A stretch of 32,361 bases of DNA, taken from Erysipelotrichaceae bacterium. GTDB lineage: Bacteria; Bacillota_I; Bacilli_A; Erysipelotrichales; Erysipelotrichaceae. The DNA is taken from positions 1-32,361 of the forward strand of contig JARKSP010000004.1 in the NCBI GenBank assembly GCA_029974225.1, read 5' to 3'. Shown piece by piece: positions 31,871-32,361 of the stretch. Each line of letters opens with the position of its first letter. Position 1 is the stretch's first letter. Position numbers and translations under genes: made by a program. The notes below the pieces were generated by a model that saw nothing but the letters and a program-made list of their open reading frames with translations, had not been told where the DNA came from and did no database searches.

Positions 31871-32361
31871 ATGAGAATACCGACAGAAATAATCAATGAT
31901 ATTAAAAGTAAAGCTCCCATCCAGGATATTATTGGCAGTTTTATTCAAACCATCAAAAAAGGAAACAATTATGTTGCTTATTGTCCTTTTCATGATGACA
32001 ATAATCCGTCATTGCATATTTCTGTAGATAAACAGATTTTCAAATGTTTCTCCTGTCCGCCAGAAAATAAAAGTTCAGGTGATGTGTTTTCCTTTGTGAT
32101 GAAATACAAACATCTGAACTATGTTGAAGCAGTCAGATTGGTCGCTGAAAAAATCGGTTATAATTATGACTTTGGTGTTGCAAAAACTAATGTGTTTGAG
32201 GAAACCATCACTCATAAACTGATGAAGGAAGCGGTAAACTACTGTCAGTACGAACTGAAATCACAGGAGGGCAGGTTCTACCGGGATTATTTAAATAAAA
32301 GAAATATTGATGACAATATCATAGAGAGATTTCAGATAGGCTATAATCCCAAGGATGACAG
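31871..32361 (+). CDS. dnaG: DNA primase DnaG (5' part, cut by window end)
   Basis: First 163 codons of the replicative primase that lays RNA primers at the fork. The N-terminal CHC2 zinc domain has Cys38, His41, Cys59 and Cys62 (CPFHDDNNPS...FKCFSC). The loop after the last ligand is PPENKSS before GDVFSF, about four residues longer than the usual GAG-GN/D-VF form. The catalytic TOPRIM domain lies beyond the window. ATG 31871 has AGGAGAG just upstream, 8 nt after glyS. A primary sigma factor gene usually follows (family expectation, not seen). Confidence 0.93.
   Translation, partial: MRIPTEIINDIKSKAPIQDIIGSFIQTIKKGNNYVAYCPFHDDNNPSLHISVDKQIFKCFSCPPENKSSGDVFSFVMKYKHLNYVEAVRLVAEKIGYNYDFGVAKTNVFEETITHKLMKEAVNYCQYELKSQEGRFYRDYLNKRNIDDNIIERFQIGYNPKDD

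Overview
The window is A+T-rich DNA that reads as a chromosomal segment of a Gram-positive-type Bacillota, most likely near the Erysipelotrichia (the order-level placement is inference). It carries peptidoglycan (MurE) and lipoteichoic-acid-type (LtaS-like) genes, prelipoproteins with Gly-Cys lipoboxes and strong GGAGG ribosome binding sites. It also has the Bacillota-type block rpsU, phoH, ybeY, cdd, era, recO, glyS, dnaG. All genes but one lie on the + strand. TAG, TAA and TGA all terminate intact genes, so the code looks standard. No rRNA, tRNA, CRISPR array, insertion sequence or prophage was seen, and no stretch over 300 bases lacks a gene.

Layout. 1-2.9 kb: a group B-like monomeric [FeFe] hydrogenase and a type I phosphodiesterase/nucleotide pyrophosphatase. 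3-4.1 kb: a MGDG-synthase/UgtP-like glycosyltransferase broken by an in-frame TAG. 4.1-5.6 kb: a lipoprotein and a convergent small gene of unknown function on the - strand. 5.7-10.6 kb: a tightly packed operon of a UvrX-type Y-family polymerase, YolD, MnmM (YtqB), a lipoprotein and an LtaS-type membrane phosphotransferase. 10.6-13.1 kb: an MqsA-type HTH/Panacea antitoxin-like protein behind twin palindromic operators, then a cytoplasmic 5'-nucleotidase-family enzyme. 13.1-18.1 kb: a six-gene membrane-associated module of SPFH/band-7, zinc-ribbon, lipoprotein, YdjG-like, TPM-domain and DUF6935-like proteins, related to Bacillus YdjGHI but without PspA in view. 18.2-20.5 kb: NfnA and NfnB, with NfnB broken by an in-frame TAA. 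20.6-26.7 kb: scpA, scpB, an RluB-type pseudouridine synthase, rsmE, mtaB, murE and deoC in one overlapping operon. 26.8-32.4 kb: rpsU, then phoH, ybeY, cdd, era, recO, glyS and the start of dnaG.

How the genes fit together. The hydrogenase and NfnAB point to a fermentative anaerobe balancing ferredoxin, NADH and NADPH, although they are in separate transcription units. The glycosyltransferase and LtaS-like enzyme would act on glycolipid and polyglycerol-phosphate polymers. The SPFH/TPM cluster is the most system-like accessory locus. The Panacea gene, with two near-identical 18-bp palindromes overlapping its promoter and no evident toxin beside it, is the most unusual regulatory unit. Several promoters have TRTGn-extended -10 boxes placed so close to the gene that leaders of about 0-20 nt are predicted. 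Two otherwise intact genes each carry one nonsense codon with the frame kept on both sides; that should be checked against reads.
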